Origin: Pleurotus djamor
Lineage: Eukaryota > Basidiomycota > Agaricomycetes > Agaricales > Pleurotaceae
Length of the DNA: 11,774 nt
Direction: 5' to 3'
Assembly: GCA_029747585.1 (NCBI GenBank)
Contig: JAPEVF010001260.1
Span: 1-11,774 of the forward strand
Within the stretch, counting starts at the first letter, position 1. Each line of letters starts with the position of its first letter. The position numbers were made by a program, and so were the translations under genes. Under the pieces are notes generated by a model. That model worked only from the letters and a program-made list of their open reading frames with translations, searched no databases and was not told the origin of the DNA. Positions 1 through 8,681 of this stretch are shown here, piece by piece.

Positions 1-2
1 CG

Positions 3-683
3 ATGAATGAAGAAGAGCCCTCCTTCAGATCTATATATCTGAACTTGGATTTCCCCGTGCCCACGAGGGAGTGGGATGGTGTTTTCGACGCATGGGTGCA
101 AGGAGATGCGCAGACGTTCACTGAAATGCTTCTCGCTGAGATCAAACGAGAAGCAGAAATCAAGGAGCAAGCCCTAGAACGGAAGAAGAAGCGAGAAGAA
201 GACGCCGCTATGGCCCAGAGTCAAGCCACTGGTCTCCAAACGCCAAACCCGTCCCCTCAGAGTAATAAGCGCAAGAATTCTATCGATGGAACCGCCTCTA
301 ATTCCAACAAGAAGCGAAGGATCTCAACATCAAACGATTTGCCATTGCTTGGTACCTCCGACAGTCCGTTATTCAACAAGTCCAAAATCCTCTTGCGTAT
401 ACCCCCACGGCTGAAATGGATCCCAGAAGTCGTTATTTCTTCTAAACCTCACACCATCTCAAAGCGAGCTCCGGCTGTCCAGTCCCCTCTAACACCTCCT
501 CGTACTCCGCCGCGCAAGATCGCAAAGCCATCTAGGACGTCGAAGCGGCATCGTCCCAAGGGTAACGAATCTGACACTCCCAATACCTCCTCTTCATCCT
601 CTTCTTCCCCTTCACATCCTCTGATATCGCTGAGCACCAGATTACCCTCTACTTCTGTTCAATCCATATTGGCTGCTGGATGA
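3..683 (+). CDS. Hypothetical low-complexity protein (possibly 5'-truncated)
   Basis: An open frame of 226 residues ending in TGA at 681-683. I do not recognise the family. The first visible ATG is two bases from the window edge, so the true start may lie upstream and this may be only the C-terminal exon. Residues about 43-70 are rich in Glu, Lys and Arg and could form a coiled coil. Two basic clusters (NKRKNS and NKKRRIS, about residues 88-107) resemble a bipartite nuclear localisation signal. A Pro/Thr stretch (SPLTPPRTPPRK) contains two TPPR sites of the kind proline-directed kinases use, and a run of seven serines lies near the C-terminus. The whole looks intrinsically disordered. A nuclear regulatory protein is a guess from composition only. 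It converges on the P450 3' end, with 199 bp between the stop codons. Confidence 0.6.
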   Translation: MNEEEPSFRSIYLNLDFPVPTREWDGVFDAWVQGDAQTFTEMLLAEIKREAEIKEQALERKKKREEDAAMAQSQATGLQTPNPSPQSNKRKNSIDGTASNSNKKRRISTSNDLPLLGTSDSPLFNKSKILLRIPPRLKWIPEVVISSKPHTISKRAPAVQSPLTPPRTPPRKIAKPSRTSKRHRPKGNESDTPNTSSSSSSSPSHPLISLSTRLPSTSVQSILAAG

Positions 684-882
684 TATTCCAATCCACTGAC
701 CCTCCTTCTGACATTCAGGCCATATATATCTTATTTACTTATTTCTGTTGCACGTCCTTTCAGCAGAACATATATCCCGCACTTTTACCTATGTATGTAA
801 GTAATACAAGTATCTTACTTTACCTGCTAGTAATTGTATTCTAGACCAAATTCCGATTCAATCCCGGACGAATAGATGTCTT
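684..882. other. Convergent intergenic spacer
   Basis: AT-rich 199 bp between the stop of the plus-strand gene and the stop of the P450 C-terminal half. It presumably holds both 3' untranslated regions. I see no RNA gene or distinct repeat. Confidence 0.5.
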
Positions 883-1835
883 TCATACCCCTGCATGAAG
901 TTTCAGGTCGATCATGAGTCGCCCTCTTCTGAGGATGAAGTAATCTTCCAATTTATCGGTCCAAAGAGCGTTTTCTCGCTCATGTTTAGGTGACAGGTTC
1001 ATTTGAAAAGTCTTCAGAAGGAGACACATCACCATGCGCATTTCCTGTGGGTAAAAATAGCATTTCATGAGGAACGAATGGGCCGGGCGAAAGCTAAATG
1101 ACGAGCGGCTGACCTGGATCGCTAGGGCCTTGCCGACGCAATTCGAAGGGCCATGAGAGAAGGGGATAAATGCTCCTGTATCATGGTGGATTGGGTTCGG
1201 ATCGNCCTTCGGCTTTTGGCCCAGGCCATATACCTTTGGCTCGAAATTGATCTGCATATCAATGGGGAGCCAGCGTTCGGGCATGAATGCGTCGGGGAAA
1301 GGTGAGAAGCGAGCAGGGTCCCGATGTAATGCATAATGGGGGATGATCACGCTCGTTCTAGGAGGGATCTCACTAGAAATGATGATCGTCGCATTGCGCA
1401 CATCAGTGTTAATATAACAAGGAAGGGTGCAACCACGACTCACTACTTGCCGATAAACTGGGTCTCAGTTGAAGAGGCGTTGATGCGGTGACTGCCACTT
1501 GGGACGGCAGGGTAGAGACGCAACGATTCATTTCTATGCGTGTAGCTCTGGTCGGGTTGGTCGACTTATTATAAGAACAACCGTACGTACATGACAGCAT
1601 TCAGATACGGCATCTTCGCGTGGATCGCTGGGTTCAGACAATCCTCCCCGGAAGGGAAGAAAGCATTGATCTCGTCGTTCAATCGGCCGTACGCTTTAGG
1701 GTTGTTGGTAAGAAAATAAAAGATGTTGGACAAGGTGGTGGATGTTGTGTCGGACCCGGCAACAATTACGAGTGAACCTTCGGCAGCCACTTCGTTGATT
1801 GTTGGGTATGCCGGTTCATGACCATCATCATTATT

Positions 1836-1901
1836 CTTTCAAGGAAAGTATGTTTTCGGTCAAACTTGGTACCTCCTTTGGGATGTATCTCAAGAACTTA
1901 C
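1836..1901 (-). other. P450 intron flanking the insertion exon
   Basis: A 66-nt intron on the minus strand, donor GTAAGT at 1901 and acceptor AAAG ending at 1836. It is phase 0 and joins FYYL to NNDDG. The preceding exon segment (1939-1902) is only 38 nt and stops at the transposon end, which fixes the insertion in an exon rather than in an intron. Confidence 0.75.
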
Positions 1902-1939
1902 TAGGTAGTAAAACAAGTCTTTGGTTGTGGGGCCTGCAC

Positions 1940-1941
1940 AT
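1940..1941. repeat. Target-site duplication, left copy (AT)
   Basis: AT directly outside the left TIR, repeated at 8680-8681 outside the right TIR. A two-base match alone is weak. Support comes from removal of the element plus one AT restoring the P450 frame. TGCA at 1935-1938 is the competing candidate. Confidence 0.5.
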
Positions 1942-1952
1942 CAGTAAAACGG
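1942..1952 (+). repeat. Left terminal inverted repeat
   Basis: CAGTAAAACGG, matching the reverse complement of 8669-8679 base for base. Including the palindromic AT next to it and one further base, the inverted match is 14 bp (1939-1952 with 8669-8682). Confidence 0.82.
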
Positions 1953-1961
1953 TTGGACCTT
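1950..1961 (+). repeat. CGGTTGGACCTT direct repeat, copy at the TIR
   Basis: Twelve bases overlapping the inner end of the left TIR, identical to 2425-2436. The second copy is 475 bp further in. It may be a subterminal binding site. Confidence 0.5.
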
Positions 1962-2668
1962 TTCGTCAACTTTGGGGCTTTAGCAACAGCTTTTGCTTTC
2001 AAGACTAGCTTTTGGCCAGCTTCCGAATCACATAGATAGCTTTTTGCTGCTTAAAAATTCATATATATATATGGAGTTGGTTTTCACGAATCACAGCTTG
2101 CAAGTTGTTGCTTGCGGCGTCGAATGAAGCTCTTGGTTGGCTCTTGGTCGACTTCCATTGACGTCTTGACCCTGGGAATTCCAGACTGACCGTGGAAATA
2201 TAGCAAACTAATACTTTGATTCACAACTTGTGTGACCTTTCGACCATGGAGGATGGCCGATTAAGCTCTGAGATGAAGTATACAGCTCAATAACCATCAC
2301 ATCTACATTTTGCGCACTTTCAAAGATAATCACAGATAATCCTTATGTATTGTAGCTCTTGATTCTGAATTTGTGACCGTGAGAGTCCTGTTATTGACCG
2401 TGGGAAGTCCAGAATCTAATGTGTCGGTTGGACCTTGCATGGCCTCTAGATTGTGGGGGATGGTTTATTAAGCTTTGTAGTTTGGTATAGGGTATAAGGA
2501 AGCTTATATCCATGATATGGCACCCTCAAAAGACTACTACCATCCGATGTTGCTTCTGTGCTATCTGTGCTAACCTCTGTTGACCTCGCAAAGATATTTT
2601 ATTGAGCGTGAGAAACTCAATTCCCAGGATTCAAATTCCCAAAGAGCGAGCAAGTGCGCGACTGAAGA
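1953..2668. other. Left subterminal noncoding region of the transposon
   Basis: 716 bp between the left TIR and the transposase stop. I find no convincing gene. The stretch near 1960-2050 is rich in GCTTT and CTTTC words, like the other end of the element, and is followed by an AT run (atatatatatat near 2060). The rest carries imperfect direct repeats annotated separately. It should include the transposase 3' untranslated region and probably transposase-binding sites, by analogy with CACTA-type elements. Confidence 0.6.
2166..2482 (+). repeat. Imperfect direct repeats in the left subterminal region
   Basis: TTGACCCTGGGAATTCCAGA (2166-2185) recurs as TTGACCGTGGGAAGTCCAGA (2394-2413), 18 of 20 identical. 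A partial relative, TGTGACCGTGAGAGTCCTG, lies at 2372-2390 and CTGACCGTGG at about 2186. A second pair is GGATGGCCGATTAAGCTCTG (2251-2270) and GGATGGTTTATTAAGCTTTG (2458-2477), 16 of 20 identical. The order is the same in both blocks, so this looks like an old duplication of roughly 210-230 bp that has since diverged. Confidence 0.6.
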
Positions 2669-5600
2669 CTAGAAAGCAATTTCATGAGAATGATGGTCGG
2701 CGTACTTGTTCACGTAGAAAACTTTGAAGGCATCAAAAGCATGCCAGAAGCGAAAATTTTTTGGAAGCCGCTCAGAGCCCATGGCACCAATGAGGTGGGC
2801 ACTCCGAAAGATGGAACCCAAGCTGACAACCGAGGTCACAGGCTGGCCGTCTGGATGGAAATCGGGGGAGACCTTCCACATGCCTGTGAGGGGGTCTGGG
2901 ATGCTACTTGTTGGGGAATACCAGTGAACGAGGGCGCAGGAGAACTCAAGATCATCATGGTGGAATGAGAAGAGGAGTTGTAGACGTGCAACGTGGAGTC
3001 CGCGGAACCCAGCTTCTTCAGTAGCAGAGTCCTTTGAAAGGAAAACACAATCATATCTGCCACCGACATCATTGCGCCACTGGGGAGTAGCGTGAATCCG
3101 TTGACGATGCATCCCATGCGCGCCCAATGCATCGCTTGGAGCGAAAAAAACAGACACAGCGGAGTTATATATGTCGATCCGCGTGTTCAACAAAACATAT
3201 TGTAAAGACTCGACATGGACTTCTTGACCATGGAGGAAGTCGTAAATGAGCTGACCAAGCTTTGGATATCCGGTGCGTATGGCAGCAATGCGGATAGGGC
3301 AGGGTGCATGGGTGGCTGACATGATACATCAAGCAGCGTTAGAATGAGACACCGGAAATCTCCATTAAAACGCGCACCAGGNTTTTTTTGCAAGCACAGT
3401 CTCAGCAAATGCCACTCCGTCAATCGGCCCATAGGTCTCTCCAATGGTGGCAGGATCCCCATTTTTCCGGATGTGGCACATCCTTGCAGGGGAGCCACTT
3501 TGGGCATGTATGTTACGATTATCCCGCTGATTGGCCCGATCGCCCATCATACCATGCGTCTCAAAGAATAGGCGAGCAGCGGCTAGCTTATCCAGCCGCT
3601 GGTTCGTAAGGAGGATTTGTCGCAAGGCTTGATGACGACTTGAGCGGCGCCATGGACGCTTAATGGCCTTGATATGCTTATTTTCCGTGATTGATGAACA
3701 TAACCCATTTGGTGCCCCAAACTCTTGGATAAGGTGAGGATAGTGGAAGATAGAGTGTTGTCGGGGAAGGTTGAAGTCACTACGGACTCCAGTCTTCTGG
3801 AATATCTCACGAAAGTGACCGAATGAATCTAGGGAGTCTTGTATGGCTTGAAGTGAGTCCTCGGAGATAACAGAGCGCCGTACAAGATAGCAGAATTCAA
3901 GAAAGGAGCGAATGGCCATGACCATGTCATCGGGAACATGACCAACGATTGCGGGGATGAAAACCTATGAGATAATATCCTGAGCAGGGACATGGTTAAT
4001 AGGGTGGCATGTATACCTTCATTAGAGCCTTTGAGTCATCGCCTGTCCACTGTTTGAAATTTCGCCCGTCTTGGAATCGTCGAAGCCCAGGGAACGGAGG
4101 AGTGGCAGCAATTCTTTCCAAAAATGAGTCATGACAAGGATAGACACAAATATCCGCCTACAGACCTTCGATCTATATCTGCTAAGATGCGAGAGGCTTC
4201 GCCAGGAATATGAGCATTTACACTTGTAACGTATTCAACGACCCAGTCAACAAGATGGTCTTTGAATGTCCCCTTTATAATTTGATGTAAAAGATCCATT
4301 GAGATCATTTCATGAATATCGGCGCGGGGAAAGGAGGCAGTAAATGGCTAACAGAAGAAGGTTCAGAGGTAGTAGAGGGGGACGGAGAAGTAGAAAGTAG
4401 AAAAACTCACTATAACATCACCAGCAATTCCGTAATTGTCCCAGAGTTCCTGTAAAGTACACGCCTCTCGAAGGGCTTTTGTATGCTCATAAAACCGCCG
4501 TCCACCGGGTTGACCAAGATCGTCACTCAGGGCCGTACATCTTCAAGAGTGAATATATGAAGAGTCAAGACACCAGACGGTGAAAATAATGATCAAATTG
4601 ACTTACCTGGGACACCACCCCGAAACAATCCCAGATAGCAAAACCTGCTCCGGGTAGTCCGCGATGTATGGACCAAAAGAGTATACCACACGACGGAAGT
4701 GTTGATCTGGGCAGCGCGTAATCTTTGGCTGGGACATAAATGGCTTGAGAGTCGAGAATATATGTGCAAGCGAGGAGTGGAAGAGCTGCCGACGAAATTT
4801 GCGGAACTCTGCATGATGTTGATATTCACGTGATGCTGGATACCAGAAGTGAGTCTCTTCGCATTGTAGATGAAGAAGGAAAGGAAACTTACCTTTTGGA
4901 ATCGCAAGCAGTGATAATAGTGTAAGGGCATCACGGTGCGCTCTTCGAACACCATTATGAACATTTCCAATACCACCATAAAGAGGATAGAACTCGTTAT
5001 CACCCGTCGCCACAGAAACCGTCGTTTTATCGCTGCCGAGGACAATGGGAACAAGCATGCTGCCATCACATTTATCAGAGATGCTCGAGATCTTGGACTG
5101 GATGCATTAATTAGTACCAGCGTATGAAAAACAAATCAAGAAACTCACAGCTTCACGCCAGGCCCAGTTCCCGGACATAAGATCAGTAAATTGTCGTTTT
5201 CCATTCTCGTAGACTTGTTTTGGTGCGTAGTCGATCTCGCCATCAAAATCCGGATTTGCTAATTGTTTTTCAAAGACGGAGAGAGGGTCCCTATACCAAA
5301 CTTCATAAGACTCGGTCATCCACGGAGGTACGTCTGAACTGGGAATTGGACCGTTATATGAAACGGTGAACGATTTCCAAGGGATTTCACCATGATTAAC
5401 ACCATCAATCGAAGCGTACAAGTCCCGGTGGTTCGCAAAGGGCGGGTCATCAGGATACAAGGCAGAGAGGAGTTTCGCAAGCTGGTCCAAGCGAGCCCCG
5501 GACATTTCGTCAGACTTGAATAAAAACTCGGCGAACTCGAACTCTGCGCATGACCGAAATGGACCGAAGTCATCGGAATCAACGTTTGGTAGCGGTGGTG

Positions 5601-5931
5601 GTGGATCAGTAGGTTCGATGTCATCTCCAAGCATGTTGCAGGGTGTACCATCGAGGATGGGATGATACTGCGTATATGTGGTGGGCTTTTGGTGTTCCTG
5701 TATTGGAGAAACTGTAGGACTTGTTGGACTGCGAGTGTTATCTTCATAATAAAGACCTCGGCGGCGCGGAATGTGCTGTGGTCCATCGTAGTTGACATGA
5801 CACGCCGTGAGGTGTTGAGTAAGCCCACGCTGTGACTTGCATCGTTTCGCACAATTTGGTTGACTACAGGAAAAATAGGTTGGTAAGACGGAGGCGGAGG
5901 TTCGTGGTCGATGTCGCTTTGATGGTGGCAT
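2669..5931 (-). CDS. Plavaka-type DDE transposase, eight exons
   Basis: Exons on the minus strand: 5931-5149, 5097-4893, 4835-4607, 4540-4411, 4347-4166, 4113-4017, 3964-3378 and 3315-2669; the seven introns are 51-66 nt with matching phases. Ignoring the N at 3382, the exons total 2,859 nt, or 952 residues, a usual length for the family. The N-terminus has a C2H2 zinc finger (Cys22, Cys27, His40, His45), presumably DNA-binding. LGSDKTTVSVATG (Asp284) is a hallmark of the family. Next come FRKFRRQLF, GPYIADYPEQ, a CPRC knuckle (404-407), MDLLHQIIKG (Asp467), GLRRFQDGRNFKQWTGDDSK and GAPNGLCSSITENKH (Glu636); the C-terminus is FYVNKYADHHSHEIAF. Asp284, Asp467 and Glu636 are my proposed RNase H-fold catalytic triad, inferred rather than proven. 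The product would bind the element ends and catalyse cut-and-paste transposition in the nucleus. It is transcribed divergently from the accessory gene. With the N counted as a base, the frame breaks and exon 7 runs into a TAA. Confidence 0.92.
3316..3377 (-). other. Last transposase intron, beside an ambiguous base
   Basis: A 62-nt intron, donor GTGCGC at 3377 and acceptor GTCAG ending at 3316. It joins LAKKP to ATHAPCPIRIAA. The donor lies four bases downstream, in minus-strand order, of the N at 3382 that adjoins seven A residues. Without the N the phase-1 junction is in frame and leads into the conserved GYPKLGQLIYDFL region. Confidence 0.65.
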
Positions 5932-6151
5932 GCGGGGGTAAAGATGAGGCTGAGAGATTGCTGGTTGCTGGGCTTAGAGGCTTGGAGCCACGAAATAGAA
6001 TGTATTTGTGGGATAGAAATACACAGCAAGAGCACAAGAGGACAGAAGCGGTGATTCAACTTACATATAAGCTTTTCGCCCCAGCCGCCCATGGTGAAGA
6101 TATAAGCCAGTTCTTGGTGGGCGCTGCTCAGAAGTGACCACTTTCCACATA
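5932..6151. promoter_or_regulatory. Divergent promoter region between the two transposon genes
   Basis: 220 bp between the transposase ATG (5931-5929, minus) and the accessory ATG (6152, plus). For the plus-strand gene there are two TATAA words, at 6066-6070 and 6101-6105, the second 47 bp before the ATG. I see no clear TATA element in the transposase direction. The short head-to-head spacing would allow coordinated expression of both genes. Confidence 0.45.
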
Positions 6152-8279
6152 ATGTCCTCCAACCCACCCAATCAACCTCCATCCAATTTGCCACTACTGA
6201 CGGCGAGTGGTATGCAACTTCGTCAGAAGCGCTCACATAATGTAGGGGCACCGGATATGAAGCCACGACGACGCCCCATCGGGGAGGCAGCTACAGAGAT
6301 CGCCACTAAGAAAGAGCAAAAGCGGGGTGATGAAGCAAGACGCACCAAAGCATTGAAAAAAGTCGCACAACTTGAGCATCAAGCAAGCACCCAGGATAAG
6401 GAGAACAGTGCACCCTACACACCCAAGCGTTCCAAAGTGACAACAGGACAACGATCTCAGATCAGTGGTGAGATCTAGGTTTCCTTTCAATATAATGTCT
6501 GTGACTGAAGCAAGCAAAGATGATTTCGTACCTGATTCAGAGCCCGATCGGCAGGAGTCGAAGAAGGAGAGGAAGAGGAGGATCCGGCGGTATGTTGAGG
6601 ACGAGAGATCTAATCTTGACCGCGGCGACAGAGCTAGTGCTGGTGAAAAACGGAAGAAAGCCGTAGAAGGTGACGCCGCACCTGAAGAGTAAGTGGACTC
6701 TGATGCTTGAGAGCGACACACATGTACTCACTTAGAAATGAAGACCATCTCCAAAGAAGAAGAAAACTCAAAGGTCGGAAGGGTTGCGTGAAGATTTCGT
6801 GGTTCCAGAGAGGCTTGAGCGCCTTGTTGACCAACCATCCAACGTCAACGTCCAACGTCAACGTGTCAACAGCCAACCTCTCGGAGGCATTAGTGACGCG
6901 GATGAGGCTGATATCTCCGCTGAACGATGTGGTCTTGACCAAGACATCATCATCGCTGCCCTTGCCAGAATCAACCCTCCCATCGTTGCGTCTCCCCAGG
7001 TAGCTCGTAAGAAATTCGGGCGCAAGAAGAAGAAGACCATCACTTACCAAGATATCCCTGAAGCTCTACGGCCCAAGTTCTCTGAAAACTATGTCCCATA
7101 CGCGATTCGAGAGGCTGGAACCCAAGGACCTTGGTATGCTCCCAACTACTTTGATGCAGAGGTTGCGTGGGGAAGGGTATTCACCAGCCAGGCTCAGCCA
7201 AGGTTTGAGCACATCGAAGCGGCTGAGAAACTCGTGAGTCCCAGCGTCTGCTTTCAATCATTTTCTCCACGTTCATTTCATCTTCAAAGATCAACAATAG
7301 TCTCTATCAACTGCACAACAAAACCAAGGAGATTGCTGTCAAAGCCCTTGACAGGCTTCTCGCCGACGAAGGAAGACATACTACCGAAGAAAAGGCTGTT
7401 CGTGTTCAAGAGCTCCTTGGCAATGGGATCCTTGACCCCGAGGCACCATATTTCTATAAGTTGGTTAAGGGGACTGTTAAGAAGGTATGCCGACGTTAAC
7501 GTTAATCGAAATCGATTAATCCTATACACCCCACTTATTTCATCTTAGGGCATCTTTCAGTCACCTCTCATAGCTGCCGCCTTCTCCCTCCACCTTGCCA
7601 CTATATCAGCGGTTCCGGAATGTTTCGAGCCTGTCGAGACCCCGTCGTACCAGTCCGGTGCTCTTGTAGTTGCCATTCAGGCGGTACGCATTCCTACTCA
7701 CCACTCCTTCTATCACTCTCACCCCTCTGTGCCGCAATCCATCAGGTTTGCCGTGCTCTAACGCTTTACCGCACCGGCGTCAAGGAAGAACCTGGCCCCC
7801 GCGACACGCATTTACATTTTTCGTCATCAAACTGGTCAGACTACGAAGAGACCTACATCCGTGCGGATGGCTCCGAGGCAAAGCGTATCATTCAGAGGGA
7901 GTCGATGCTCACACAACTCGTCCAGCAGCTCTCCCCAGCGAAATGGAAGAAGATCAACGCCGCAGCCCTTGAACATCTCACAAGCCCTCACCCAGTTGCC
8001 ATTACGGAGCTGGAGGCCACGGAACCCCATATTTTCAAGCTTGTTGATCATGATGATGATGGCAACGACACGGCTTCAGACAGTAGCGGAGATCCAATCG
8101 ATGACTTCCACTCGCGCCCCGACCCAGATTCTCCAATCGATGACAATGATGATGCAGACGTAGATTCATCAGAAAGAGATTCCCGCCCCGACAGTGATCT
8201 CTCGTTGATGTATCATCCGCAGAACAAATGGCTGGATTACGGTGTCGATGATGATGGTGCCGACCACGACAACTACTAA
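6152..8279 (+). CDS. Transposon accessory gene, DUF6532-like core, six exons
   Basis: Exons 6152-6467, 6520-6688, 6744-7233, 7290-7484, 7549-7683 and 7746-8279 total 1,839 nt (612 residues plus TAA). The introns are 52, 55, 56, 64 and 62 nt, phase-consistent; the acceptor of intron 2 (AAG at 6743) is the least certain. The first ~190 residues are Lys/Arg-rich and probably disordered, with nuclear-signal-like clusters (PKRSK, KKERKRRIRR, PKKKKTQR, KKFGRKKKKT). The core, about residues 240-520, is globular: GPWYAPNYFDAEVAWGRVF, NKTKEIAVKALDRLL, GIFQSPLIAAAFSLHLATIS, GALVVAIQAVCRALTLYRTG and FSSSNWSDYEETY. I recall this layout from Agaricomycete DUF6532 proteins, whose function I do not know. 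The last ~75 residues are strongly acidic. It lies inside the TIRs, divergent from the transposase, so it travels with the element; a DNA- or chromatin-binding helper is a guess. No DDE or nuclease motif is visible. Confidence 0.75.
6839..6864 (+). repeat. Two tandem 13-bp units (CCAACGTCAACGT)
   Basis: Two exact adjacent copies, 6839-6851 and 6852-6864, inside exon 3 of the accessory gene (peptide SNVNVQRQRVN). The unit is not a multiple of three, so the two copies are read in different frames. Probably local slippage. Confidence 0.6.
8094..8143 (+). repeat. Short duplication in the acidic tail of the accessory gene
   Basis: CCAATCGATGAC occurs twice about 38-39 bp apart and encodes the pairs DPIDDF and SPIDDN. 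GCCCCGAC-type words also repeat around them (SRPDPDS, SRPDSDL). The acidic tail seems to have grown partly by short internal duplication. Confidence 0.5.
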
Positions 8280-8553
8280 ATGTAAGTTTGTCCAAAACCG
8301 TTCATCCTTTTCTTGTCCTCATATCCCTTTCTCTATTCCAATCAGTTTTCCATCCCTCTTGCCATCCCAGTCGCCCACCTGTCCATATGTACTTTACTAC
8401 CTTGCTTGGCTCCCTTCCCCTCCGCCTGCTCCTGAATGTACCAATGTATTTTATACTATGAATATAGTCCTTTACCCCACCCTTTTTGCGTGCTTTCTGA
8501 GTGCTTCCCGCTGAAATTTTCAAAGGAGTGGTTTCTTTCGCAAGACACGAGTA

Positions 8554-8573
8554 CTTTCAAAGTACTTTGAAAG
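8554..8573. repeat. 20-bp perfect palindrome, CTTTCAAAGTACTTTGAAAG
   Basis: Identical to its own reverse complement. It lies about 100 bp inside the right end. Its half-site CTTTCAAAG recurs near 8599 and as CTTTGAAAG near 8633. A dimeric protein binding site, plausibly for the transposase, is the natural reading. Confidence 0.7.
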
Positions 8574-8636
8574 GACTTTACGAGGCGAAAGACCTACCTT
8601 TCAAAGAGTGGGCAGCTTCTGTCCTTTCGCGGCTTT

Positions 8637-8663
8637 GAAAGCCCTGAAAGCCCTGAAAGCCCT
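8637..8663. repeat. Three tandem copies of GAAAGCCCT
   Basis: Exact copies at 8637-8645, 8646-8654 and 8655-8663, ending six bases before the right TIR. Read inward from the terminus they are AGGGCTTTC. A related word, GGGGCTTTAG, lies inside the left end near 1975. This resembles the subterminal motif arrays of CACTA-like transposons. Confidence 0.75.
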
Positions 8664-8668
8664 TTTCT

Positions 8669-8679
8669 CCGTTTTACTG
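8669..8679 (-). repeat. Right terminal inverted repeat
   Basis: CCGTTTTACTG on the plus strand, the exact reverse complement of the left TIR at 1942-1952. Confidence 0.82.
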
Positions 8680-8681
8680 AT
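8680..8681. repeat. Target-site duplication, right copy (AT)
   Basis: AT directly outside the right TIR, matching 1940-1941. The competing TGCA copy is 8681-8684. Confidence 0.5.

Larger units (their letters stand above)
883..1941 (-). pseudogene. Cytochrome P450, C-terminal half (gene split by transposon)
   Basis: Minus-strand exons: 1939-1902 (continuation of the interrupted exon; 1941-1940 is the target duplication), 1835-1591, 1533-1444, 1372-1114 and 1044-883 (TGA 885-883). Introns are 66, 57, 71 and 69 nt, all GT..AG and phase-consistent. The first segment reads TTKDLFYYL, a motif I associate with fungal P450s just before the I-helix. Next come the I-helix oxygen-binding motif AGSDTTS, the K-helix ExxR as ESLR in NESLRLYP, the PERW motif and the haem loop FSHGPSNCVG with the cysteine thiolate ligand. 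Numbering on the joined protein puts these near residues 332-338, 390-393 and Cys496. One N (1205) falls in a codon without breaking the frame. Alone this fragment lacks the membrane anchor and the first ~290 residues, so it cannot make a P450. Fungal P450s of this type are ER-anchored monooxygenases supplied with electrons by a P450 reductase. The substrate is unknown and I do not assign a CYP family. Confidence 0.9.
8280..8668. other. Right subterminal noncoding region of the transposon
   Basis: 389 bp from the accessory stop to the right TIR. The first ~230 bp are pyrimidine-rich and probably hold the accessory 3' untranslated region. From about 8516 on, the sequence is packed with CTTTC/GAAAG words, including a 20-bp palindrome and a triple tandem repeat listed separately. 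No gene is supported. Confidence 0.6.
1942..8679. mobile_element. Plavaka-type DNA transposon inserted in a P450 exon
   Basis: A 6,738-bp element bounded by an 11-bp perfect terminal inverted repeat, CAGTAAAACGG (left 1942-1952, right 8669-8679 in reverse complement). AT flanks it on both sides (1940-1941 and 8680-8681). Inside are a transposase gene on the minus strand and a divergent accessory gene on the plus strand, plus repeat-rich noncoding ends of about 715 bp (left) and 390 bp (right). The termini coincide exactly with the points where P450 coding sequence stops and resumes, which is independent evidence for the borders. An alternative border uses a TGCA duplication (1935-1938 and 8681-8684) with slightly unequal ends (1939 and 8680). 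Both versions leave the P450 in frame on removal. Short TIRs and 2-4 bp duplications suit the CMC superfamily. The Plavaka assignment rests on transposase motifs recalled from the literature. Confidence 0.88.

Noticed and set aside
1799..2008. Plus-strand 69-codon frame at 1799-2008
   Set aside because: It spans the left transposon junction and is antisense to P450 exons.
2684..2968. Plus-strand frames of 67-94 codons around 2684-2968
   Set aside because: They are antisense to the conserved C-terminal exon of the transposase and show no motifs.
5832..6137. Plus-strand 101-codon frame near 5832-6137
   Set aside because: It overlaps the zinc-finger exon of the transposase on the other strand and the divergent promoter, and has no recognisable domain.
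8640..8680. P450 coding continuing as SVKRRKGLSG past 8680
   Set aside because: Those codons are the TIR and subterminal repeat, not gene sequence; the true continuation (TTKDLFYYL) is at the other end of the element.
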